A stretch of DNA of 6,846 nucleotides from Planctomycetota bacterium (GTDB lineage Bacteria > Planctomycetota > Phycisphaerae > UBA1845). The stretch lies in NCBI GenBank assembly GCA_022561255.1, contig JADFRO010000163.1:1-6846 (forward strand), in the 5' to 3' direction. The notes below the pieces were generated by a model. The model did no database searches and was not told where the DNA came from. It worked only from the letters and a program-made list of their open reading frames with translations. Of the stretch, positions 1 through 5,400 are shown in pieces. Position 1 is the stretch's first letter; every line of letters starts with the position of its first letter. The translations under genes and the position numbers were made by a program.

Positions 1-561
1 CGGGACGCGGACACCTACACCGTTCAGCTAACGGTACTTGACCAGTTCGGAACGCCGGCGACGTTGGAGAAAGCGATCACCGTGATTACGCCGGTGGGCA
101 ACCTTGCACCGATGGCCATCATCGCCACGGGACCGCGCGCCGCGGGTGTGGGCTCGACGCTCACGTTCGACGGACGCTTGTCGTTCGATCCCAACGGCGA
201 CGAAATGACGTTCCTCTGGACCTTCACGCTCGACGGGGTGATCGTTGACACGATGACGGATTCTGTTGTGACCAAGTTGTTCGACGTGGCTGGCACCTAT
301 ACCGTCGTCCTGGAAGTCAAAGACGACTCGGGTCTAGCTGGTGTGACGGATCCCGAGATCGTGATTATCACGGCCGGCGGACTGATCTTCGAGCCGCCGC
401 CGAGCGACCCGCTGCCCGGTGGGAGCAGTGGCGAGCCAGTCGACAGCGCGCTTCAGCGTCCGGCGGGGCGTATCTGCGGATTCGGTATGATCTTGAGTTT
501 GTTCGGGTCGCTCGCGGGACTCTGGAGCATGGGCATAGCACGCCGCCGCGTCCGTGGATAG
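1..561 (+). CDS. PKD-repeat exported protein, C-terminal part (5' end outside window)
   Basis: The frame is open from the first base and ends at TAG 559-561, giving the last 186 residues of a longer protein. Residues 1-33 are the tail of one PKD-like beta-sandwich (DTYTVQLTV strand). Residues about 34-125 are a complete second PKD domain, with the opening NLAPMA, the central LWTF at 72-75 and the closing GTYTVVLEVKDDSG at 98-111. A Pro/Gly/Ser-rich linker (about 126-158) follows. The end is tripartite: Cys-Gly at 159-160, a hydrophobic stretch of about 20 residues, then RRRVRG. PKD domains are extracellular adhesion or spacer modules, and the tail suggests membrane insertion and possibly processing by a C-terminal sorting system, like MYXO-CTERM in layout. 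A TTG at 64 could be called as a start, but the domain clearly continues upstream of it. What the missing N-terminal part does cannot be told. An intrinsic terminator lies 39 nt after the stop. Confidence 0.88.
   Translation, partial: RDADTYTVQLTVLDQFGTPATLEKAITVITPVGNLAPMAIIATGPRAAGVGSTLTFDGRLSFDPNGDEMTFLWTFTLDGVIVDTMTDSVVTKLFDVAGTYTVVLEVKDDSGLAGVTDPEIVIITAGGLIFEPPPSDPLPGGSSGEPVDSALQRPAGRICGFGMILSLFGSLAGLWSMGIARRRVRG
475..558 (+). other. C-terminal Cys-Gly / hydrophobic helix / Arg-cluster anchor
   Basis: These codons encode residues 159-186 of the PKD protein. They start with CGFGM, continue as an uncharged hydrophobic segment (ILSLFGSLAGLWSMGIA) and finish with RRRVRG. A small-residue motif, one membrane helix and a basic end is the design of bacterial C-terminal sorting tags (MYXO-CTERM, PEP-CTERM, GlyGly-CTERM). 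It is not LPxTG and not a textbook PEP-CTERM. The placement after a flexible Pro/Gly/Ser linker fits. The sorting role is inferred. Confidence 0.55.
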
Positions 562-599
562 CGGGAAGCGGCGAAGGTAGAGGATTCATGGATTTTCGC

Positions 600-644
600 G
601 GCCCCGCTCGGCGTTTTCCGACGCCGGGAGGGGCCTGTCTTTTC
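600..644 (+). terminator. Rho-independent terminator after the PKD protein gene
   Basis: The arm at 600-614 (GGCCCCGCTCGGCGT) pairs with 621-635 (ACGCCGGGAGGGGCC) over 15 positions, with one G-A mismatch and one G-T wobble, around a 6-nt loop TTTCCG. A T-rich run TGTCTTTTC (636-644) follows directly. On the minus strand the hairpin is not followed by a T-run, so it works for + strand transcription and ends the unit upstream. It implies that what follows (small ORF and secA) starts from its own promoter. Confidence 0.85.
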
Positions 645-667
645 GGCGGCTGCGTTGGCGGTATACT
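640..667 (+). promoter_or_regulatory. Possible sigma-70-type promoter for the small ORF and secA
   Basis: TATACT at 662-667 is a good -10 match (5 of 6). The best -35 at acceptable spacing is TTTTCG at 640-645 (16-bp spacer, only 3 of 6), inside the T-tail of the preceding terminator. Transcription would begin near 674, almost on the ATG at 676, giving a leaderless or near-leaderless message; this fits the absence of a Shine-Dalgarno sequence there. The position just after a terminator supports a promoter, but the -35 is weak. Confidence 0.35.
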
Positions 668-675
668 GTCCGTCG

Positions 676-1011
676 ATGTCGACAGGAACACCGAGAGAAC
701 GACCGACGTATAACGGCGCGATTCGCCAGGTGGGCGGCGTCTGCATCGCGCTGTCGGCCTTTCTTCTCGCCGTCCCGCACGCGTCGTTCCACGCCAACGG
801 TCGATCCAAGACCGTCACGGCGTCAGCCGCATGTCTCGTTCTGACGCTTCCCAGTGTCGCGGACGTGACAGCCGGACCTGACGTAACCTCACCGGCTGCG
901 AGCGTGGCATCGTTCAGCACCTTGGCGCTGCCGCTTGTTGCGTCGGTCGTTGATGTTTGTTTCCTGCATCAGGTCACCGTCTCTCGGATGGGCGGGCTGT
1001 ACGGCCCGTAG
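676..1011 (+). CDS. Hypothetical small secreted or membrane protein upstream of secA
   Basis: This is a 111-codon frame from ATG 676 to TAG 1009-1011 (TTG 655 is an alternative start adding 7 residues). The product is not recognised. The N-terminus looks like a Sec signal sequence: Arg at 7, 9 and 17, a hydrophobic core at about 19-33 (VGGVCIALSAFLLAV), and a possible cleavage site after FHA (38-40). Two further hydrophobic patches lie near 50-58 and 80-96. The chain ends SRMGGLYGP directly before the stop. Third codon positions are mostly G or C, as in the neighbouring genes, which argues for real coding. Against it, there is no Shine-Dalgarno sequence and no known domain. It lies between a terminator and secA, the place and size of a SecM-type regulatory peptide, but it lacks a RAGP- or RAPP-type arrest motif. 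If it is not a gene, 562-1127 is a 566-nt non-coding region. Confidence 0.42.
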   Translation: MSTGTPRERPTYNGAIRQVGGVCIALSAFLLAVPHASFHANGRSKTVTASAACLVLTLPSVADVTAGPDVTSPAASVASFSTLALPLVASVVDVCFLHQVTVSRMGGLYGP

Positions 1012-1076
1012 GCGTGCTGCATCATTCCCCTGCTGCTCGCGAGCTTCCCTTAAAGTTCGCGGCGTCCGACGAATTG

Positions 1077-1117
1077 CTCTTGCGTTTGCATACTCGAAAT
1101 CATTGCCCCAACAAGAG
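1077..1117 (+). promoter_or_regulatory. Possible hairpin covering the secA ribosome-binding site
   Basis: CTCTTG at 1077-1082 is the exact reverse complement of CAAGAG at 1112-1117, which holds the only Shine-Dalgarno-like bases (AAGAG) before the secA ATG at 1128. Pairing would close a 29-nt loop and hide them. A competing local hairpin, CAAC 1109-1112 / GTTG 1117-1120, would instead put AAGA in its loop. Two mutually exclusive folds at a start site can act as a translational switch, but six base pairs can also arise by chance. Confidence 0.25.
1089..1094 (+). promoter_or_regulatory. Weak -10-like box in the secA leader
   Basis: CATACT (4 of 6 to TATAAT) lies 34 nt before the secA start. 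No acceptable -35 sits 16-18 bp upstream; the nearest TTG-type hexamer (TTGCTC, 1074-1079) is only 9 bp away. It is recorded as the best internal promoter candidate should secA have its own start. Confidence 0.15.
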
Positions 1118-1127
1118 TTGATCTAAA

Positions 1128-4100
1128 ATGTCCATTACAGCCACCGCGTCATCGATGTGGAAGAGCGTATCGGGCTTACCGAAGAAGGTGTTCGGCACGC
1201 GAAACGATCGATTGCTAAAGGCGTACAAGCTCCAGATCCCCTCGATCGGAGCGTACGAAGACGCTCTGCGAAACGGATTCGATGAAGCGTTGGCCGAGCA
1301 AGTCGCCCAGGCGCGGGTCTCGGAAGCGCCGGACGAAGAGCGCGAGGCGCTGTTGCAGAAAATCCACGTTGAGCTCAGTGAAGACCTCCGCACGCGCGTC
1401 GACGCCTTGCGAATCCGCGTTCGAGAGCACCACGCTTCCGTCGATCAATGGTGGGAGTCGCTGCCCGAGTCGGACCGTCTCGACGAGCATTATCGCGAAG
1501 AATACCGCAAGCGGTTCGCCGGCGTTATCGAGCGACTCGATCGAGAAGACATCTCCTTTGAGGCGTTCGCTGTCTTACGCGAGGCGTCGCGCCGCGCGAG
1601 AGATCATCGGCAGTTCGACTGCCAGCTTGTGGGCGGCCGCGTATTGTTCGAGGGGAACATCGCCGAGATGCGGACCGGTGAGGGAAAGACGATCGTGTGT
1701 CACCTCGCGGCGTTACTCACCGCGATGGCGGGCAAAAAAATTCACGTCATCACGGTCAACGATTACCTCGTGAAGCGCGATGCCGAGTTCGCCGCGCCGA
1801 TTTTTGAACTCCTGGGGATTACGGTCGGATACATCCAAAGTCAGATCGATCCCGGCGGTCGCGAAGGGATTCGCCGTGATGCCTACGCATGCGACATCAC
1901 ATACGGTACGAACAGCGAGTTCGGCTTCGACTATCTGCGCGACAACATGAAGGTTCGACTTGAAGAGCAGGTTCAGGGTCCGCTCGATTTCGTCATCGTC
2001 GACGAGGTCGACTCGATTCTCATCGACGAAGCCCGCACCCCGCTGATCATCTCAGGTCCCGCCCGAGACGACGTCACGCGATACCCCCGCGCCCACAAGG
2101 TGGCCGACGAGCTCGTTCGGCGCCAGGTGGTTTGGGACCGGAAGGTAACGGCGACCGTGGCGAAGTTCGACGGTGACACCGGGAACATCCCCAAGCTCAT
2201 GGATGCGATGTCAATTTTGGGTTTCAGTAAGCGGCAAACGGACGACGCTTCCGAGTCCACGGAGGCGGACGAATCCGCGGACGAAGGCAAGGAGGAGCGA
2301 CCGGCGCTGGGGCCGGACTTCCTAACGGACGATCACGTCGAGGCGATTCAGTTCTACGAGAACGACGTTCTCAAGATTACACCGGCCGAGCAGTATCGAC
2401 GGTTCTTCATCGTGCAAGTAGAGCGCAAACAAGTCGGACTCACCCACGAGGGCGTGACCATCGCGCAGGATCTTCTCGACTTGGGAAGCCTCTACAGCGG
2501 CAGCAACATGGAATGGCCTCATCTGATCGAGTCGGCACTGAAGGCGTCCAAGGTGTTCCAGCGTGACAAGGACTACGTCGTCCAGAACGGAGAAATCATC
2601 ATCGTCGACCCATTTACAGGTCGATTGATGCACGGGCGACAGTGGTCCGACGGGTTGCACCAAGCGGTCGAGGCGAAAGAAAGCGTTCGGGTCAAAGAGG
2701 AAACGCAGACTCTCGCGACGATCACGATCCAAAACTTTGTGAAGCTTTACCGCGTTAAGGCGGGCATGACCGGAACCGCGTTGACGGAAGCGACTGAGTT
2801 CGACAAGATTTACAAACTGGACGTTGTCGAGATTCCCACCAACCGTCCGGTCAACCGCGTAGACCATAATGACAAGATGTACCGCGACGTCGACGAGAAA
2901 TACAACGCCATCGTCGACGAGATTTTCGAGATTCATCGGCGCGGTCGACCGGCTGATCCGTTTGTGATCAGTGACGTGCTCACGGCGCTCAAGCCGATTC
3001 TTGAAAAGCAAGGGAAGGACACGGCGCGGATCGACGAGGCTCTTCGCCAATTCAACGAAGCCGAGTTCGGTGATACGAAGGTCATCGCCTTTATGGCGGA
3101 GACTTACGACGAATTCATGGGCGACCTTGCAAACGGGCGACCGATCCTCGTAGGTACGACCAGCGTCGAGAACTCCGAGAAGCTCTCGAAATTGCTCGAA
3201 CGGCGCTATGGTATCGACCACGAGGTGTTGAACGCCAAGAACCACGCCCGCGAGGCGGAGATCGTGGCGAAAGCGGGTCACACGACCATCCCCACAGTTG
3301 GGCGGGACAAAACTCCCCGCGGCAACGTCACGATCGCAACGAACATGGCCGGGCGCGGTACGGACATCAAGCTCGGAGTGGGCGTTGTGTATCCAACCTG
3401 CAAGGTTCCTGAAAAACTTCCCGACGGCGTCGAGCCGAGCAACTTGTATCCCGCCGGTGTCACCAAGTGCTGCATCCACTGCCAAGAGTACGACCCCGTG
3501 ACGAACTGCGCCCACTGCTTTAAGCCCAAGATCGACTCGCGGTTCCCCGCCCTCGGACGTAACGTTTGTTCGGTCAATGTCCCCTGCGGTTTGCACATCA
3601 TCGGCACGGAGCGCCACGAGGCGCGGCGGATTGACAATCAGCTTCGCGGCCGCGCCGGTCGCCAGGGTGATCCCGGATCATCGCGTTTTTCCCTATCATT
3701 GCAGGATGATTTACTGAAGCTCTTCATGTCCGACTGGATGCTCAAGATGATGGAGAAGCTCGGGTTCAGCGAGGGCACGAGCCTTGAAGACAAACGCCTT
3801 AGCAAAGGGATCGAACGTGCCCAGCGAAAGGTCGAAGAACGAAACTTCTCGCAGCGCAAGCACTTGCTCGAATGGGACGAGCCGATGGACTTTCAGCGTA
3901 AGGAATTCTACTCCGCGCGCCAGCGCATCTTGGAAGAGCGCGATCTTCCCGACCTGATTTTCGACACGATCGACAATTCAATCCAGACCACCTTGGATCA
4001 ATACCTCAGCGGTCGATACAACCAGACGTGCATCGCCGAATGGTGTCGAGTCAATCTCGATCTCGCCATTGATGAGGACAGCATCGACGTCGAAGATTTC

Positions 4101-5354
4101 GAATCGGCCCAGTCCAGCATTCGCACGAAGGCGAAAGACGAAGCCTACGACATCATTCGTACGTCGCTCGGCGAGTACATCGACCCGGAGGAACCCCCCA
4201 GCAAGTGGGATGTCGGTGGGCTTGCACAGTGGGGACAGCGCATGTTCAAGTTTTCGATGACCCAAAACCAGCTTCGCAAGTTGGATCCGTCCGACATCGA
4301 GAACGAACTCTGTACCGCTGCCAACGATCATTACAACAATTTCGACTTAAGCGGCATCACCATTTACTTGAACCGGGAGTATCCCTACGACGCACTGGCG
4401 GAGTGGGCCAGAACCAAATTCAACATCGATGTCGAGCCGACCGAGTTGTTGGATACGCCTCAGAATGAGATCGCCGAGATGCTCGACCGGCGTGTTCGCG
4501 AATCCTACCGGGTCCGGGAGATTTCCTATCCCGTCGAGTGGTGTCTGGAGCGGGCGTTCGGCGAAGACGGCGTCGACAGTTCGATGGCCGCCGCCGGCGT
4601 GGTCGCCTGGGCCAACAGTAAGTTCGGCGTCGGCTGGACCATCGACGATGTGCAAGATAAATCACCGCAGGAGCTGCGCGACATACTTCTGGAGCTTAAC
4701 GAGGAGTTTTTCAGCGGGCGACTTGAGGCTGAGGTCGACGCTGGGATCGCGGGAAAGGATCATGACGCCGTCGCCGATTGGGCGAAGGAGCGCTTCGGCT
4801 ACGCATGGAATCAGGATCGTTTCGAGCGGGCCGCCAAGAACGATCTTCGCGAAGCGGTTCTTGAGCAGGGGCGCGAAATGCTCCGGTGGGAACTGACCCG
4901 CCTCGAGCAGTACGTACTGCTGCGCATTTACGATCAGGCGTGGAAGGATCACCTTCTTGAAATGGACCACCTCAAAACGTCTGTGATGCAGCGCCCGCTC
5001 GGCGGCGATCAGGCCCACCCCCAAAGTCAATTCGCCATTGAGGGACGGGATCTGTTTACTCAAATGTGGGCACGCATCGCCGCTCGCGTGACGGACATTA
5101 TCTTCAAGGTTCGTTCGACCGGCGGTCCATCGCCACAAGCAGCCTCGGGCCCGGCCTTGGCACTAACCCACGCCGATGCCACCGGGGCGGGATTCTCCGG
5201 CGCCTCCGCCGACCAGCAGGCCGCTATGAAAGCTCAGGGGGTTGAGCAAAAGGTCGAAACGATCCGTCGGGAAGCACCCAAGGTCGGCCGGAACGATCCG
5301 TGCCCCTGCGGCAGCGGCAAGAAGTACAAACAGTGTCACGGGAAGGTGGGGTAG
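1128..5354 (+). CDS. secA: Preprotein translocase subunit SecA, greatly expanded form
   Basis: SecA is the ATPase motor that pushes unfolded preproteins through SecYEG at the inner membrane. This copy has 1408 residues (E. coli: 901). Motor domain 1 has FDCQLVGG (163-170), Walker A TGEGKT (183-188), VNDYL (210-214), DITYGTNSEFGFDYLRDNM (256-274) and Walker B DEVD (292-295) followed by ARTPLIISGP. The preprotein-binding domain runs to about 518 (VDPFTGR, SDGLHQAVEAKE); position 495 is Pro where family members usually have Glu. Motor domain 2 has LVGTTSVENSEKL (674-686), LNAKNHAREAEI, TNMAGRGTDIKLG (738-750) and QLRGRAGRQGDPGSS (838-852). The scaffold (RKVEERNF, LLEWDEPMDFQR) resumes at about 1255-1330 (YVLLRIYDQAWKDHLLEMDHL). 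A zinc-binding SEC-C tail, VGRNDPCPCGSGKKYKQCHG, closes it at 1386-1405. Extra sequence sits at about 40-140, 338-420, 608-668, 751-820 and in a five-fold repeated wing (967-1254). ATG 1128 has a weak AAGAG upstream; ATG 1155 (residue 10) is a possible alternative, closer to the usual SecA N-terminus. Confidence 0.97.
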   Translation: MSITATASSMWKSVSGLPKKVFGTRNDRLLKAYKLQIPSIGAYEDALRNGFDEALAEQVAQARVSEAPDEEREALLQKIHVELSEDLRTRVDALRIRVREHHASVDQWWESLPESDRLDEHYREEYRKRFAGVIERLDREDISFEAFAVLREASRRARDHRQFDCQLVGGRVLFEGNIAEMRTGEGKTIVCHLAALLTAMAGKKIHVITVNDYLVKRDAEFAAPIFELLGITVGYIQSQIDPGGREGIRRDAYACDITYGTNSEFGFDYLRDNMKVRLEEQVQGPLDFVIVDEVDSILIDEARTPLIISGPARDDVTRYPRAHKVADELVRRQVVWDRKVTATVAKFDGDTGNIPKLMDAMSILGFSKRQTDDASESTEADESADEGKEERPALGPDFLTDDHVEAIQFYENDVLKITPAEQYRRFFIVQVERKQVGLTHEGVTIAQDLLDLGSLYSGSNMEWPHLIESALKASKVFQRDKDYVVQNGEIIIVDPFTGRLMHGRQWSDGLHQAVEAKESVRVKEETQTLATITIQNFVKLYRVKAGMTGTALTEATEFDKIYKLDVVEIPTNRPVNRVDHNDKMYRDVDEKYNAIVDEIFEIHRRGRPADPFVISDVLTALKPILEKQGKDTARIDEALRQFNEAEFGDTKVIAFMAETYDEFMGDLANGRPILVGTTSVENSEKLSKLLERRYGIDHEVLNAKNHAREAEIVAKAGHTTIPTVGRDKTPRGNVTIATNMAGRGTDIKLGVGVVYPTCKVPEKLPDGVEPSNLYPAGVTKCCIHCQEYDPVTNCAHCFKPKIDSRFPALGRNVCSVNVPCGLHIIGTERHEARRIDNQLRGRAGRQGDPGSSRFSLSLQDDLLKLFMSDWMLKMMEKLGFSEGTSLEDKRLSKGIERAQRKVEERNFSQRKHLLEWDEPMDFQRKEFYSARQRILEERDLPDLIFDTIDNSIQTTLDQYLSGRYNQTCIAEWCRVNLDLAIDEDSIDVEDFESAQSSIRTKAKDEAYDIIRTSLGEYIDPEEPPSKWDVGGLAQWGQRMFKFSMTQNQLRKLDPSDIENELCTAANDHYNNFDLSGITIYLNREYPYDALAEWARTKFNIDVEPTELLDTPQNEIAEMLDRRVRESYRVREISYPVEWCLERAFGEDGVDSSMAAAGVVAWANSKFGVGWTIDDVQDKSPQELRDILLELNEEFFSGRLEAEVDAGIAGKDHDAVADWAKERFGYAWNQDRFERAAKNDLREAVLEQGREMLRWELTRLEQYVLLRIYDQAWKDHLLEMDHLKTSVMQRPLGGDQAHPQSQFAIEGRDLFTQMWARIAARVTDIIFKVRSTGGPSPQAASGPALALTHADATGAGFSGASADQQAAMKAQGVEQKVETIRREAPKVGRNDPCPCGSGKKYKQCHGKVG
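2139..2387 (+). other. Acidic insert in the SecA preprotein-binding domain
   Basis: These bases encode residues 338-420. In ordinary SecA the segment between the first preprotein-binding strand and the LTEEGV-like strand (here LTHEGV, 438-443) is short; here about 80 residues are added. The stretch 371-390 has 10 Asp/Glu in 20 residues and is probably disordered. The flanks look structured (KLMDAMSILGF; DDHVEAIQFYENDVLKI). Boundaries are approximate, set by comparison with remembered SecA sequences. A role in gating or binding preproteins is possible but not shown. Confidence 0.6.
2949..3131 (+). other. Insert in SecA motor domain 2, before the LVGTTS motif
   Basis: Residues 608-668 separate EIHRRGRP (601-608) from NGRPILVGTTS (669-679). 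In common SecA proteins these form one continuous piece (ERHEKGQPVLVGTTS-like), so a predominantly helical insert of about 60 residues splits it. It contains no Cys. The GRP written on both sides suggests that the insertion point was duplicated. Confidence 0.6.
3378..3587 (+). other. Cys-rich, probably zinc-binding insert in SecA motor domain 2
   Basis: Residues 751-820 lie between TDIKLG and GLHIIGTERHEARR, a point where many SecA proteins have only a few residues and E. coli has about 35 without Cys. The insert has eight Cys (758, 781, 782, 785, 794, 797, 814, 820), including CIHC (782-785) and CAHC (794-797) eight residues apart, the spacing of a small zinc ribbon or knuckle. It would be a second metal site besides the C-terminal SEC-C motif. 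It follows the nucleotide-responsive AGRGTD motif, so it could sense or stabilise the motor; that is inference. Confidence 0.7.
4026..4889 (+). repeat. Five degenerate tandem repeats forming an expanded SecA helical wing domain
   Basis: Five consecutive protein repeats cover residues 967-1254: R1 from 967 (CIAEWCRVNLDLAI), R2 from 1030 (GLAQWGQRMFKFSM), R3 from 1088 (ALAEWARTKFNIDV), R4 from 1156 (GVVAWANSKFGVGW), R5 from 1213 (AVADWAKERFGYAW). The key Trp are 972, 1035, 1093, 1161 and 1218, spaced 63, 58, 68 and 57. Each unit continues with a helix of the type P-x-E-L-x-E-x-L and, in R1 to R4, an aromatic near the end (AYD, HYN, SYR, FFS). R2, preceded by SKWDVGGL, matches the wing segment of E. 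coli SecA (MWDIPGLQERLKNDFDLDL), which occurs once there. R5 runs straight into the normal scaffold. Little DNA identity remains between copies, so the duplication is old and the reading frame has been kept. Confidence 0.72.
5286..5345 (+). other. SEC-C zinc-binding tail of SecA
   Basis: Residues 1387-1406 contain CPCGSGKKYKQCHG, with ligands Cys1392, Cys1394, Cys1403 and His1404. In E. coli this module binds zinc and contacts SecB and the ribosome. It is joined by an Ala/Gly-rich flexible linker at about 1330-1385. It is almost identical to the proteobacterial form, in contrast to the divergent body of the protein. Confidence 0.92.
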
Positions 5355-5390
5355 GAGCGGACGGCGCGAAGCGATCGTCCTGCATACCAC

Positions 5391-5400
5391 TGAGGCTTCC
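5391..5400 (+). promoter_or_regulatory. Ribosome-binding site of the oxoprolinase gene
   Basis: TGAGG at 5391-5395 lies 5 nt before ATG 5401, the clearest Shine-Dalgarno-like site in the window, and it fixes this start. The 46-nt gap after secA (5355-5400) shows no terminator hairpin and no convincing promoter, so read-through from secA is possible. Confidence 0.55.

Noticed and set aside
453..920. Minus-strand open frames of 68-155 codons around the terminator
   Set aside because: They run through the intrinsic terminator hairpin and the end of the PKD gene, and the products are Arg-rich and low in structure-like pattern; they look like shadows of G/C-rich sequence.
993..1008. Small hairpin CGGGC-TGTACG-GCCCG at the end of the small ORF
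   Set aside because: The stem is only 5 bp, overlaps the stop codon region and has no T-run after it, so it does not qualify as a terminator.
935..1126. 63-codon + strand frame (TTG start) whose TAA ends one base before the secA ATG
   Set aside because: Close spacing would suit translational coupling, but the product is Arg/Ser/Cys-rich without a domain, most of it overlaps the 676-1011 frame, and it has no ribosome-binding site. A +1 frameshift joining the two frames has no visible slippery site.
2322..3617. Long open frame on the minus strand (431 codons) inside secA
   Set aside because: It lies fully opposite conserved SecA motor-domain sequence. High G/C at third positions removes stops from the opposite strand. 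The product shows no recognisable domain.
4026..4889. SecA repeats as a recent DNA duplication or assembly artefact
   Set aside because: Repeat copies share protein pattern but little DNA identity and the frame is intact throughout, so the duplication is old and real.
5355..5400. Terminator or promoter between secA and the oxoprolinase gene
   Set aside because: No inverted repeat with a T-run and no -35/-10 pair could be found in the 46 nt; only a Shine-Dalgarno-like TGAGG is supported.
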